Notes under the pieces: generated by a model | The model's database searches: none | The model's input: only the letters and a program-made list of their open reading frames with translations | Told to the model about the DNA's origin: nothing | Shown here: positions 1 to 12,300 of the stretch, piece by piece | Numbering within the stretch: position 1 is the stretch's first letter | How the letters are laid out: every line of letters begins with the position of its first letter | Position numbers and translations under genes: made by a program | Source: Panopea generosa | Lineage: Eukaryota; Mollusca; Bivalvia; Adapedonta; Hiatellidae | Length of the DNA stretch: 64,000 bases | NCBI GenBank assembly: GCA_029582155.1 | Contig: CM055901.1 | Location: 42,929,616-42,993,615 of the forward strand | Direction of reading: 5' to 3'

Positions 1-593
1 GCAACTAATTTGTCTATAGCATTTATGATAGCGTGTCTGTTTGGTGTACGTACAAAACCGTCATTTTTTTTTCATTTACAGGGAACTGGATTCCAAAACA
101 ATATTCTCATTTCTGACTAGCTCCACGACTGCTAGTGAAATGTGGACATCACTGTTGTCAATTATTCGAACAACAGGTCTGGCCTTTCTTAAATTCGGAG
201 CAAACTGTTACACATACATAAAATGGGCTTGAAACAACACCGTCTATGATGAGCAGTGAAAAAGCCACGATCCAGGTATATTGTCATTGAACGTACGTAG
301 GAGCATGGGGCTGGGTGGACGGGTGGCTTTTCACTGCTATAGTGGGTATTGTTTCAAGCTTACTTTATGAATGTGTACTGAACAGTTTGCTCCGAACTTT
401 AGAAAGGCCAGGCCTGTTGTTCTAATAAATGACAACCGTGATGTCCACATTTCACTAGCAGTCGTGGAGCTAGTCAGAAATGAGAATATTGTTTTGGAAT
501 CCAGTTCCCTGTAAGTGAAAAAAATTGACGGTTTTGTACGTGCACCAAAAAGACACGCTATCATAAATGCTATAGACAGATTAGTTGCCACTA
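1..593. repeat. long foldback (inverted repeat) with about 55-base loop
   Basis: Bases 1-267 and 323-593 are inverted copies of one another with scattered mismatches and small indels. For example GCAACTAATTTGTCTATAGC at the start matches the complement of the segment ending TTAGTTGCC, and AGCAGTGAAAAAGCCAC matches the complement of GTGGCTTTTCACTGCT next to the loop. The left arm may extend before base 1. Each arm contains a pyrimidine tract ending CATTTACAG, like a 3' splice site, followed by a short open frame also present in the other arm. Probably a foldback transposon or an inverted duplication of an exon fragment. Confidence 0.8.
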
Positions 594-717
594 AACAGCA
601 GAAGTATATATAACTTGTGTGTACAAAATACTAATATAATGGTAAGAACAAACTTGTTTAATTATCACAAAACGTATACCGCATGCGCTATACCGACGTT
701 GACGTTTGCTTTAAAGC

Positions 718-1803
718 GTTTTTTGACGTAGGGTAGGGTTAAATAATTGAATATCATAAAAAATTTAGCTTGTCAATTTTTCTAAAAAAACTCACAATAA
801 TTGTATAATATATAGTATAAAATCATATAAAAATTATGCAAAATTCGCTTGATTTGTTTTGTGGTAATTTTGATTTGAAGCCGTTTTTCGAAAAAAAATC
901 GAGAAAAAAATAGTTTCCGTTTTTCGCTAGTATTTTCAAAATGTGGGGTTCGTCGTAATTTTTGCATTTGTAAATCGATACATCCGTCAAATGTGTACAT
1001 GGTGATATATGTTTCTATTCTGTGTATTAGAAATAACTCAACTGAGGTCGAAAAATATGCGATTGGCTGCTATACATTGGGACGTCAAAAAGGCTGAACA
1101 TGGCCATGTTCACGACGTCACATATAAATATATATTCTATTGACCGCTGCAAAAAATACATATTCACATTGGAAATTACTTGTAGTTTCATAATATACTA
1201 ATTGAACCACTGATTTAGAAAATATTATAATCTTAATAAACCGCCAAAAATCTTATGGAAAACGCGTAGAATTATGCAATATGTTGACGTCTTTTTTGAC
1301 GCAGGGTGGGGTTAAATAATTAAAAATAAAAAAAAATCTAGTTTGTCAATTGTTCTAAAAATCTCACAATCACTGTAAAGCTTATTGTTAGAAATCAAAT
1401 AAAAATTATTCCAAAATCGCTCGGTTTGTTTTTTGGTAATTTCGATTTGAAGCATTTTTTTCGAAAAAATCGAGAAAATAATAATTTCCGTTTTTCGCTA
1501 ATATTTTCAGAATTTGGCGTTCGTCGTAATTATTGCATCTGTAAATTCATATATCCGTTGAATTTGTACGTGGTGATATATGTTTCGATTCTGTACATTC
1601 GGTATAACTTGACTGAGGTCGACAAATACGCGATTTTGCTGCTATAAATCGGGACGTCAGAAAGACCAAACATGGCCATGTTTACGACGTCATAGGTAAA
1701 GAAGTGTTATGTTAACCGCAGAAAAAAAAGCATATTCGAATTGGAAATTACTTCTAGTTTCATTACATACCAAATATTCCACTGATTTCGAAAATAATTT
1801 AAA
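718..1803. repeat. direct tandem duplication, two units of about 510-570 bp
   Basis: A unit starting TTTTTGACGTAGGGTAGGG near 718 is repeated from about 1290 at an offset of about 572 bases, and similarity runs to about 1225 and 1803 respectively. Shared landmarks include TTTCCGTTTTTCGCTA, TGGTGATATATGTTTC and a dyad core with CATGGCCATG flanked by GACGTC on both sides. The short open frames in both units are not conserved as protein. No known element recognised. Confidence 0.75.
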
Positions 1804-3150
1804 AGGTATATTCCTCCTTAACATTTAGCCGTCAGTGTGTTCTTATCAGCGTTTCAATTGTAGTTTAGTGATATCAAAATGAATGGTAATGAATATGATC
1901 TTTTTAGTACATATTTTGATTTTCAAGCTCCAAAAATGTGTGTACTGAAGTACAGAGTTTATGCTCAAAATATGCTCACCTTTTTAAATGTTTGTTTCAA
2001 CTTTATCCACTCAAAATTCTGTCATATGTGTTCATTGATTAAGTACCTGAGAGTATTTACTGTACTTCAATGTTACTTAATGGGTTCATATCGTGGACAT
2101 AAAACATGTCTTTAGGTGTATAATTTTGGATTTATATTTCACTTTTAACTATTTATGCATTTTCTGGCTTAAATGTAATAGCTTATGTATATGTTGTATA
2201 AAAAAATGTTATGCATGAAAACGGTATGTTCTGTGACCCAAATCTGGTAGAACTGGTGATAATTTTGCTACAAATTATAATTTTCTTCACGCTTGATTTA
2301 TTTTGATGTCATTGCTGTTGTTTTGTCAATATGTTGTTATTGAAGACATAGAAAGCAATGTATGCCAAATTTATCTGGTTAAAACAAATTGAACGGTAAG
2401 ATAAAAATGACGCTTTTTCTATCTTAGCAACCGATGTTCAAAAACACTTTCTTTGTATTGAGAATAATTTAATCGATCAAATGCATTAGACGACATCTTT
2501 AAAAATGTTGAGACATTTATTGTCAAATTAGAGAAAAGTGTCAGTTTTACCAATTTGTCATATTAGTCTTATGGGTAGGTATTAAATTATCACGTCTACA
2601 CTTTAATACATCTGAATCTTAAACACTACTGTGCAAAGCTATCTATCATTATATGGTTATATATATATGTTGGAAAAAATATCTTAATTAGATCAGATGC
2701 GGGAAATCAAGTGTCTAAGTACTTTTGAATTGATGTACAGTTTTGTGATTGGGAATATGGTGAAACAACTATTTATTATTACTACAATGTTTATTTATCA
2801 AATCATGTACAGTGTAGTAGAAAAATAAAAATGGCATTATATTATTGAGAAATGAGTATTTTATGAATTACCATCAGTGGAATAGTAAAAATGATAAATA
2901 AATTGTCCCTTGAGCCAGCTACCACAATTGAGACGAGGGCTCTAATTGGCTGAAATAGGTATAGGGATGTTCAGTGCAAATTTTTTGACAGTAAGCCTAT
3001 TTCTGGTTGGATAACATGTCAAACTGGCAAATGGTCTATAAACTGAAAGCTTATTATGACTTTGTGTGAACAAATATGACTCTGTGTCAAAAACAGTTTT
3101 ATTAAAGAAATTGTATGGAAAATGAAAAAAAGTTTATGTTTCCTTATGCT
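1804..3150. other. AT-rich non-coding stretch, nothing recognised
   Basis: Unique-looking AT-rich DNA. A 78-codon open frame at 1879-2115 has no recognisable motif and is not called. Confidence 0.5.
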
Positions 3151-3186
3151 CAACGTGGAAGTCACCATGTTTGGGTGTGTGTGTGT

Positions 3187-3228
<42 letters not shown>

Positions 3229-4633
3229 GGGGGCAAATAGTGGTTAAAGTGGAAGTCACCACGTTCGTGTGTATGGGGTAGGGGTGGGGGGCAAATAGTG
3301 GTTAAAGTGGAAGTCACCAAGTTTATGTGAAGAGGGGGGGGGCAAATAGTGGTTAAAGTGGCAGTCACCAAGTTTATGTGATTGGGTAGGGGTAGGGGGG
3401 GGGGGGCAAATAGTGGTTAAAGTGGAAGTCACCAAGTTTATGTGATTTGGTGGGGGGGAGCAAATAGTGGTTAAAGTTGAAGTCACTAAGTTTGGGGGGG
3501 GGGGGGGGGGGGGGGGGGGGACAAATAGTGGTTAAAGTTAAAGTCACCAAGTTTGTGTGAGGATGCAAATAGTGGTGAAAGTGGAAGTCACAAAGTTTGT
3601 GAGGGGTTGGGGGATGAAAATAGTGGTTAAAGTGGAAGTGACCAAGTTTATGTGTGGGGAGGGACAAATAGTGGTTGAAGTTGAAGTCACCAAGTTTGTG
3701 TGGGGGGAGGGGTGCAAATAGTGGTTAAAGTGGAAGTCACCAAGTTTATGTGATGGGGAGGGGGCAAATAGTGGTTAAAGAGGAAGTCACCAAGTTTGTG
3801 TGTGGAGGGGGGAGATAGTTTTTAAAGTTGAAGTCACCAAGTTTGTGTGTGGAGGGGGGAGGAATAGTGGTTAAAGTGGAAGTCACCAAGTTTGTGTGTG
3901 GAGGGGGGAGGAATAGTGGTTAAAGTGGAAGTCACCAAGTTTGTGTGTGGAAGGGGGGAGGAATAGTGGTTAAAGTGGAAGTCATCAAGTTTGTGTGTGG
4001 AGGGGGGAGGAATAGTGGTTAAAGTGGAAGTCATCAAGTTTGTGTGTGGAAGGGAGGATAGTGATTAAAGTGGAAGTCACCAAGTTTGTGTGTGGAGGGG
4101 AGGGTAGTGAATTAAGTGGAAGTCACCAAGTTTGTGTGTGGAGGGGAGGATAGTGATTAAAGTGGAAGTCACCAAGTTTGTGTGTGGAGGGGAGGATAGT
4201 GATTAAAGTGGAAGTCACCAAGTTTGTGTGGAGGGGAAGATAGTGATTAAAGTGGAAGTCACCAAGTTTGTGTGTGGAGGGGGGGAGAAATAGTGGTTAA
4301 AGTGGAAGTCACCAAGTTTGTGCGAGGAGGGGGGGATAGTGATAAAAGTGGAAGTCACCAAGTTTGTGTGTGAAGGGGGATAGTGATTAAAGTGGAAGTC
4401 ACCAAGTTTGTGTGTGGAGGGGGGGAAAGTGATTAAAGTGGAAGTCACAAAGTGTGTGTGTGGAGGGGGGGATAGTGATTAAAGTTGAAGTCACCAAGTT
4501 TGTGTGTGGAGGGGGGAGGAATAGTGGTTTAAGTGGAAGTCACCAAGTTTGTGTTTGGGTTGGGGAGGAATAGTCATAGTGGTTAAAGTGGAAGTCACCA
4601 AGTTTGTAAGGGTGGGGGCAATAGTGGTAAATA
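3151..4633. repeat. G-rich minisatellite, units of about 45-60 bp
   Basis: About 29 units built on AAAGTGGAAGTCACCAAGTTT, then GTGTGTGG, a run of G, and AATAGTGGTT. In the regular middle part the period is 50 bases (for example 3901 to 3951); toward the high-coordinate end it is about 47-49. The low-coordinate end holds expanded G runs: about 40 at 3188-3227 and about 27 near 3494-3520. Proline-rich open frames on the minus strand are merely translations of the repeat. G-quadruplex formation is expected. Confidence 0.92.
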
Positions 4634-6880
4634 GCGACACTTTTGATCCAATTTTTGCACATTTTCATTTGAGTCTAGGATATAATTTTTTATATAATAC
4701 AAGATTCATTTTAGACAGCGAATGTTATAAATAGTGATAATGAGATCAAACATCATAATGTGTGTCTATGGAAAATGCAATGCTGGAAGCTGACCAGGAG
4801 TACTGAGCATAAGCTGGTTGAGTTTGCAGGCTATATACATACATGTCCTGGAAACAATCTGATCACCTCGGTCTTTATGCTACGCAATAAACCTCTGACA
4901 TACTAAGGCGTCATTATAGAATAACTTTCAGTCATATGATAAAATAAAATGGCGGTCCCCTAATGCCGCCTTATATACACGTACGTTGAAAATATAAACG
5001 TTGGTTAATCAAGACGGATATTTTAAATTTCCCTATAAACATGAACCATGTCGAGTGTATAAATAAAAACATCGACAAAACGCCATATATTCAATTTAAT
5101 GATGGATACATTAATTGTTACTTTCACGCGAATGAAGACAGACTTGTAACACAGGCGAATAGCGTTGGTGTATTCTAGAGCTATACATGAAGTTTATTAT
5201 ACGGAGGATACGGAAATACCTGATGTTTCACGATTGGTCCTGGAAATTATCGGTAAAGAACCACCCAGCGGACACGTACGTACACTGGGTCAAAGTAAAT
5301 ATGATAGAATTTAAAGTACCGCATGCGATGTGTTTTAAAAACAAAGTTTCTGCCACAGAAAAATACAATAGCAGGCGAAAGATGGCAGGTGATGCGACTG
5401 ATGAGTTATTTAAATTGAGAGGTTGCTTTCCTGACTTTAAATTGCTTGTATAGGTATCCACTCCATGAGCCTTGCGTGCCGAAGCAAGTCCTGACGAGAA
5501 TAGTAGTGATCTTGTTACCCTTATTGTTCCAAAAATGTTTGCTACAACAGACAGCTAACATTGCCCTAACACTAATGACTATATGATGATAATTCAACAT
5601 TGACGACCATCGATTTAGGGCTACGTTAATAATAAATTATTCATGTTTCATACGTTTTATTAGTGTACTTATAAATATGTAAAATGAAATAACAAAGATG
5701 TCTATCTAAGGCTTCCGTATAACTCAGTTTGCATATATTTATGAATTCCGACTTGGATGCACCATTCACTGGGGAGGTCTTCAGATTCATAGGCATTCAT
5801 ATTATGATTAGTGTTTGAGTAGGCTTCATGGATTGATAATTACGTAAATAGACAATTAGGTGCGCTAATGCACAGACTTAAACAATGGTTCTGTATAATT
5901 ATGTAAAACGTGTTCCGTGCCTTTTAAACGGAATTTCGTTTTATGTCATAACTAAATTTCCAGCAAGCATTCTCGTCAAATCGTTTATTTTTTGCTACCT
6001 TGTCTATGATCATGGTGATATTTGTGTACCTCATTTCGTGAAGAGAGATAGTTTTAAAATGAATAAAAGGCATTTCACTACTCATTGATAAATAAAATCC
6101 TAAACTTCTAAAAATAGACATTATTTAAATACTACTTGACGACCTTCATGTCGTCAATTGGACCCTTTTTGAGAATTAATAAGTTTTATTACGTGTAATC
6201 AAACTGAAATCAAAATAAACTCAAGTGAATCATACAAAACGTCAAAAAGTATGTTACCATTTTTAGCGGGAAATCTATTTTAGTCTAACTTAGGCGCGTA
6301 GCCCAAACTAGGAAATCCCTTTTCAATATATTATTTTGGCTTGTTTGAACATAACTCCTTTAAGCAATTCGGAGTCAGTGAGTGTATATAGGCATGATAT
6401 ATTGGGAAAGTTATCATAAATATTTAAGTGTATCGAGTAAACAAGATGAAAATTAGTAATAATATGTATAATTATATTCATATATATATGCTGAACTATG
6501 GCCCTTATCATGCTTATCACAAATCCGCAATAGTAGTAGAGTTTAAAGTTTATGATATAATAAATATTTATAATCCGTACTCTAATCTTAATAGAAAAAT
6601 GTCTTGAAGTGAACAATTTCTTCTTGAAGACGTTTTTGTTTATTTTGTCTGTTTATCAGTAGTACTTTATATGCAAGCTGTTTATCTAAGAACATTCATC
6701 TCAACTTAATCTAATGAAAATCATCGAGATGATTTGTGCATTTTTCCAAACATGTTTAAGGGGAATGGAAGTGGCAAAAAAGTGCTAAATAATTTACTTC
6801 CAGATTCTGTGTCATCACGTGGACGAAGCTCTGAAAGTTGTTTAAATTTGATAAATAAATTGATAATTCACGATAAATTT
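4634..6880. other. non-coding stretch, nothing firmly recognised
   Basis: Mostly AT-rich unique sequence. The open frame at 5187-5453 (88 codons) is the longest, lacks known motifs and is overlapped by an equally long antisense frame, so it is not called. A small dyad (TTGACGAC, CTTCAT, GTCGTCAA) lies near 6136-6158. Confidence 0.4.
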
Positions 6881-6986
6881 TCTATGAATTTAACTTTATA
6901 ATTCTCCAATTAGAAAAGATGAAATCTCACACTCGTGCGTGACGAGATCTGTGCGTGACTTGAGCTCAGGGGAATCGCGTCACACC
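6881..6986 (+). repeat. left arm of a 3.5-kb-spaced inverted repeat pair
   Basis: The inner part TGAGCTCAGGGGAAT plus CGAGATCT-type sequence matches, in reverse complement, 10266-10400. Similarity continues outward through TATGAATTT. The arms are about 70-80 percent alike by eye over roughly 100 bases. Either the ends of one mobile element or two opposed copies of a dispersed repeat. Confidence 0.6.
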
Positions 6987-6999
6987 ATAACAAACCGCA

Positions 7000-8068
7000 G
7001 TGGTGTTTCTGACAGTAGTTAATTGCAACAAAGTTACAGAAAACAGTCATGAAAAGAAAGAAAACAATACAAGATATGAAAAAAAACGAAAGTTTCTCAT
7101 GATAAAATAAAATTATGTCTGTATACTTTAATGCAATGCTTGATTTCTGGTGATGGGTGGGGTAATTTGTAAACTTGAGAAGTTTAGTTTTGATTTTTTA
7201 TCAATATCCCTACTATCATTTACAAATAGGGAATGGTTATATTTTATTTGTTAAATAGTCCATGCGACATGACGGATTTTATTAATAATTCTGTCGTTTT
7301 ATAGATGTATTATCTACCAAATTTCGGACCCAACTGACGACATGCATGTTGCACAGTTAATGGGCCTTTTTTGTTTAAAACGTAGGTAAATGATTTTTTT
7401 TTTAAAAAAACATTATTACTTTAACATATAAATATAACGTAAATATTTTGAGTGTTTTTTGGCAAAAAAAATATGATTTTCTTTTATTTAAGAGAGCTTT
7501 GAATGAATTACAGACGTTTCGTACCACCAAACTGAGGTTTCGTACCACACATAGGTTAATGCATAAACTTTACAGTGTTTCACACCATGATTAGGTGTCA
7601 CAATCATAAACTTACGTTATTTGTTTTTAATTAGTGTGTGGTAATATTGGATTGTTCTTATTTGGGGTTGAAACGTAACTAAAATACATTTTATTTTGTT
7701 TATACATTTATTATATTAACGAGAAATTTGATATATTTATTATAAATTTACACCATATACTAGGGACACAAATCACACAAAATAATATACATCCAATTTG
7801 ATTTTATCATATTTACAACATTTACGTGTATCACATTGTAATGCATGACCACGGGGAGATATATTTGCTTTAATAATAGTGTAGTTGTGAAATAATACAT
7901 AATCTCAGAAAATTTCAATTTGCGACAAAAAAACTTGTAACGTCTGCATTCCTGGTATATATTCTTCCAAGAAGATAAATAGAATGATACACATTCACCT
8001 GCTGTTATACCGAGGTACTACATAAAATGTAAAAAAATTGGTCATTTTGGAAAGATATACACGGAAAT
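7000..8068. other. AT-rich non-coding stretch between the opposed repeats
   Basis: No gene seen. Low-complexity A/T and two local repeats of TTTCGTACCAC near 7515-7555. Confidence 0.4.
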
Positions 8069-8069
8069 G

Positions 8070-8088
8070 AAACGTCCGTCCCCGTAAC

Positions 8089-8119
<31 letters not shown>

Positions 8120-8327
8120 ATCCCATACCTGCATATACATTCTATTTTTTTTTTAATTTATAGAATCAATTTCACTTTTTTCAATGTATTGAGTATTTTA
8201 TGTTTGCAGAGTGCAACTAAGATATGAATAATTTATTCCCCAAAAAATGAACAAAAATTTAGAGATTTTTTTTAATGTCACTCTAATATAGGGGATGAAC
8301 GTTACAAAAAGGGGACGGACGTTACAT
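8070..8327. repeat. short foldback/MITE-like element with a poly-C core
   Basis: AACGTCCGTCCCC with GTAACGT at 8070-8092 is matched in reverse complement by GGGGACGGACGTTAC at about 8313-8327. Just inside the left arm is a run of about 29 C (8091-8119). The size of about 260 bases and the inverted ends fit a non-autonomous DNA element; no target duplication was confirmed. Confidence 0.55.
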
Positions 8328-9128
8328 AATTTCTTACCATTGGTATTGACCCCCTAAATAACTGAAAATGTTTAAATTAAGTAATTGTCCATAATACTAT
8401 GCAATATAATATACATCCTATCTTAAATCCTGGGGTCATAAAACATGTGGTGAATTATGCAAATTGGGGTACAATATGCATGGGTTTTTTTCTCATTACC
8501 ACATGGTGTGACTGTATGTAGTGTTGGTGAATTATGAAAGCTCAGCAGGATGCATACATTTTGTGCAATATGCCTGTAGGCAAATATATTCCATGTGGCA
8601 CTATCCATCAAAGGTTAATAAATCCTATTTGTCCAGGTAATTAGTAGACTGGGTAACGATGTCATATGGGCTAGCTATAGGTAAAATACATAATATGATA
8701 AAACAAAAAAAAACAGTGCAAGTTATGCAAATACTACTCAACAATGCTTCGTCTAAATTTACTTTAAAAGGGTATGAAATTAACGTATTATCAGTCATTT
8801 CTTGTATACAGCAACGGATGCACCAGTTTAACATGATAATGAATACAAACGCTGTCAAAAACGTTTTCTTTTTTTCGCTAAATAAGGTTTTAATTATTAT
8901 TCTCTATGAGCCTGTTAAATATATATAATGGACCATTTTTTTGCCTGATTTAAAATGGTGAATTTGATAATTTACTGATTGCGTAGCAAACAGTGCATAC
9001 CTGGATGTGTAGGCTGATCTGGGTATACATCGACACTAACCGCAACATTATTTTGTTTTCTGTATCAAACGGAGGGTTATATTCATATTTAACAAATTCA
9101 ATCATGCTTGCTTTTGTAATGACTGCCG

Positions 9129-9230
9129 GGACCGATTAGCTCAGTCGTAAGCGCGTCTGAATATTAATACATGGGTCACGAGTTTGAATCCCCACCGATC
9201 ACAATCTCCGTGATGGTTGATATACATATT
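9129..9230 (+). mobile_element. tRNA-derived SINE head (SINE family C)
   Basis: It contains an A-box-like GATTAGCTCAGTCGTAAGC and a B-box-like GAGTTTGAATCCCC about 40 bases later, the layout of a pol III internal promoter. The acceptor stem does not pair well and the sequence continues into a non-tRNA body, so it is a SINE rather than a tRNA gene. Confidence 0.6.
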
Positions 9231-9484
9231 GCATCTCATAATAATCGTCTCTGATATAAAAGAGATACTAATAAATGTTCATTTTTATGTCAGTTCTTTA
9301 TTTCACTGTTAGTTTTATATAGGTTAAACAAGCAAAACCTTTTTTTAAGAAAAGATAAACTTGTGGTTAAATTCGTTTTATTGGATTAGATGCGTAAAAA
9401 AATCCATAAAGGTACATTTTTGAAAATGATGCTTATATATTTATTCAGATATCTCAGATGAATACATTAATTCTTTTTTAAAAC

Positions 9485-9781
9485 TTAAACATGAAAAACA
9501 AGCATATTCCGTCTGTTTGGAAATATGGAAGGCCGTACAAACTGTCGACATTTGAGATGGAGGATAGTTTGGTTTTCTTCATCAGTTGTCTGTGGGTATC
9601 CATAGCTTAAGTTTGCCATTTTAATCCTTATAACTCCGTTTGATCCTAGACTGCCACTGTTGGGCTCTTTTGAAATAGTGTAAAATGTAGAACGTGTTGG
9701 AACTTTACTTCTCTTGTGGTTACACAAGGACACACAACAAGTCATCCGACGGCATTTTAATTTAACTGAAATAAAATTCAT
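9485..9781 (-). pseudogene. possible degenerate THAP-type zinc-finger fragment
   Basis: The minus-strand frame reads MTCCVSLCNHKRSKVPTRST and then FYTISKEP, resembling the start of a THAP domain (Cys-x2-4-Cys, a basic stretch, then an aromatic F and P). A later CRQF could stand for the C-x2-H half, but the conserved Trp and the final His are not evident. An acceptor-like TTTTATTTCAG precedes it. THAP domains occur in host factors and in P-element and Kolobok-type transposases; its position inside a pair of opposed repeats favours a transposon relic. Weak call. Confidence 0.3.
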
Positions 9782-10265
9782 ATAACAATAAACTTAAGTC
9801 ACTAATAAATTGTTGATGAGTAAAAAAATAAAATTAAAAAAAATTATGAAACATGTACAGTATAGTCACACGTGAATGTTCGTTTCTGTATTTTGAAACC
9901 AGGCTACTACAACTGTTACAAAACAGCCTCAGAGACGGAGTTTTAAATTTCTAATTCGTCTTTTTATATCTATAATTACTTATGTTCTTGAAACAAATTA
10001 ATTTCTTCTGCAAGAATAACTTTTCTTAATAATTTACACTTATATACCTAGACACACACACCATTTTACATTATGCTAACAGCACCTACTTACAACAGTA
10101 ATAAAAGTCAATAAAAAGTAATCATGGTCAACAACCGCATCATTTTTTAAGTTCATCATTGAAACTAGCATACTCTCTAAAATTAAACTTTATTAAACTG
10201 CTTTAATAAATATTTGTCTTGTTAATGTATGAAAACGTGAAATCTACATTGTTTCAGCATCGACC

Positions 10266-10400
10266 GGGGTGAAACGAATTCCCCTGAGCTCATAGTCTCG
10301 CGCGAAATCTCGCTCTCGCACGCGACGAGAATTTGGGATTTCGAAGAGGTCAATAGTTATAATTATCCAAAAATATTTAGTTCATAACATTAAAATTCAT
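10266..10400 (-). repeat. right arm of the 3.5-kb-spaced inverted repeat pair
   Basis: It is the reverse-complement partner of 6881-6986, sharing ATTCCCCTGAGCTCA and GCGCGAAATCTCGC. The two arms face each other across 3.3 kb that includes a THAP-like fragment, a small foldback and a tRNA-like SINE. Confidence 0.6.
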
Positions 10401-10449
10401 AATGAAAAGAAGGTTTTGGAAAAAAGTTTTTTTCCAGAAATTCACTGTG

Positions 10450-12300
10450 TTGTGTTAGATTAAAAAATTGCTGCAATCTGGTTTTGTTCCAGGAGATTTA
10501 CAACTAACCAATTAGTTTATCTATAAAATTTCATTTGCCAAACAATTGATTCAGGCAAAGAAGGGCAATCTTCTGTGATATCAGCAAGGCTTTTCATCGT
10601 GTTTGCTTCAAGTGACTGTTAGTTAAACTGAAAGCTGCTTGTATCACAGGAAATCTGAAATTGGTTCGATAATTATCTTTGCAACAGGAAACAACTGCTA
10701 CACCAGACTGGGTTTACATAAAAGCAGGTTTATCCCAAGGTCCTATCTTTGGTCCTCTTTTATTTCAATTATACATTAATGATAATGTTGATGATATCAA
10801 CTCAAATATTCGTTTATTCGCGGATGACACCGGCTAATTTATTATTGTTGACGACCCCATTACAATCGTAACACATTGAATACAGACCTTTCAAAAATAT
10901 CAGAATTGGCGAATAAGTGGTTAGTAAAATTAAATCCGTCAAAGACCGAGTCATTAATGTTTTCTCGCAAATTTAATCGCATTAACCATTTTCCCGTTTT
11001 TATGAACAATCATCAGATTTCAGAAGTAAAACAGCATAAGCATCTTGGTGTACTAATCATTTATCATGGCATAGCCATATTGATTATACTAAATCCAAAC
11101 CATGGTCACGAATAAACATAATACGTACATTTAAATATAAACTAGACAGGGTGTCCCTAGAAACTATGTACTTTTCCTTTATAAGACCAATCCTTGAATA
11201 TTGTGATATTTTATTTGACAATTGTACTCAGTATGAAAAGCATGAACTCGATAAAATTCAAAATGAAGCCGTTAGGATAGTAACCGGTGCAACAAAACTT
11301 GTCTCTATTGAACAACTTTATCATGAAACTGGGTGGGAGAGTCTAAACCAAAGACGATGGAAACATAAACGTGTTCAGCTTTATACAATGACAAAAAACT
11401 TATCTTCAGAGTTTTTATCCAGTCGTATCCAACCGACAGTAGGTAGAACATCACGATACGCATTACGCAACTCACAAAGAATCCAAACTATACATACACG
11501 TGCAAGCTATCACTACAACTCTTTTCTACTCTCATCCATACGTGAATGGAAAACTCTTGCAGAGGGAATCCGTCACTCTGAATCTGTCTCATCTTTTAAC
11601 TATGCACTTAAATGTCAACTTAACATATCCTCAATTCCAAAGTATTTTCTCTTTGGAACAAAAAAACTTCGAATTCTACATACACGTCTCCGAACCAAAT
11701 GCAGTGCACTTAACAATGACTTGTTTTCAAAATCATGATTGATTCCCCTCATTGTATATGTGGCGAAATTGAAGACACAGAACATTTTCTACTTATTGCA
11801 TCGCATATCGCGACTCACGAACAGTACTCGAAATATCATTACCACCCCATCTGCGAATAACTACCCATCTTCTCTTTGGAGACGAAACTTCTCCTATCGA
11901 TACAAATATTATCATATTCAGTGCAGTGCATATTTACATCGAAAATACACATCGTTTCTAATGTCACACATATAGTTTTAACTGGCATGAACGTTTATAA
12001 ATCCTCCCATCCCAATGTCGCCAATAACTCCCCCAAAAATGTATTTAACATATTGCATTCTATAATATTCCATGTTTTCCGCAACTTCCATTTCTATTCT
12101 AATATATCTTTACAATTGATCTTTATTATGAAATCAATGTTGTTATCTAAACTAGAAATCCACATTTGTCATCATAGTATGTGTTATTGTATTGTATTTA
12201 GGAGAGGAATTCTATAAGCTTGTCTTTCATTCCAATCCTTTTGACAAAATTGTTTGCAAATATGTAATATTGTAAGATATTCGAAATAAATATACGATAT
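10450..12300 (+). mobile_element. 5'-truncated, decayed Jockey/CR1-like non-LTR retrotransposon
   Basis: Reverse transcriptase blocks appear in order across shifting frames: LLCDISKAFHRV (about 10570), GPIFGPLLFQLYINDN (about 10740), the catalytic core RLFADDTG (about 10812) then a stop, LVKLNPSKTESLMFSRK (about 10925), KHLGVL, and SFIRPILEYCDILFDNCTQY (about 11175). Then comes a well-preserved 195-residue C-terminal frame (11151-11738) and the ICGEIEDTEHFLL zinc-knuckle-like region (about 11755). Stops and frameshifts make it inactive. The 3' end is an AT-rich tail near 12280-12300 with AATAAA. The 5' half, including the endonuclease, is missing. Confidence 0.88.

Noticed and set aside
3162-4448. 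Proline-rich open frames on the minus strand
   Set aside because: They are translations of the G-rich minisatellite; the repeated peptide follows the DNA period and shifts frame with unit length.
5187-5461. 88-codon open frame and its antisense partner
   Set aside because: No recognisable motif, no splice or promoter support, and an equally long antisense frame.
9129-9202. Functional tRNA gene
   Set aside because: The acceptor stem is unpaired and the sequence continues into a SINE-like body.
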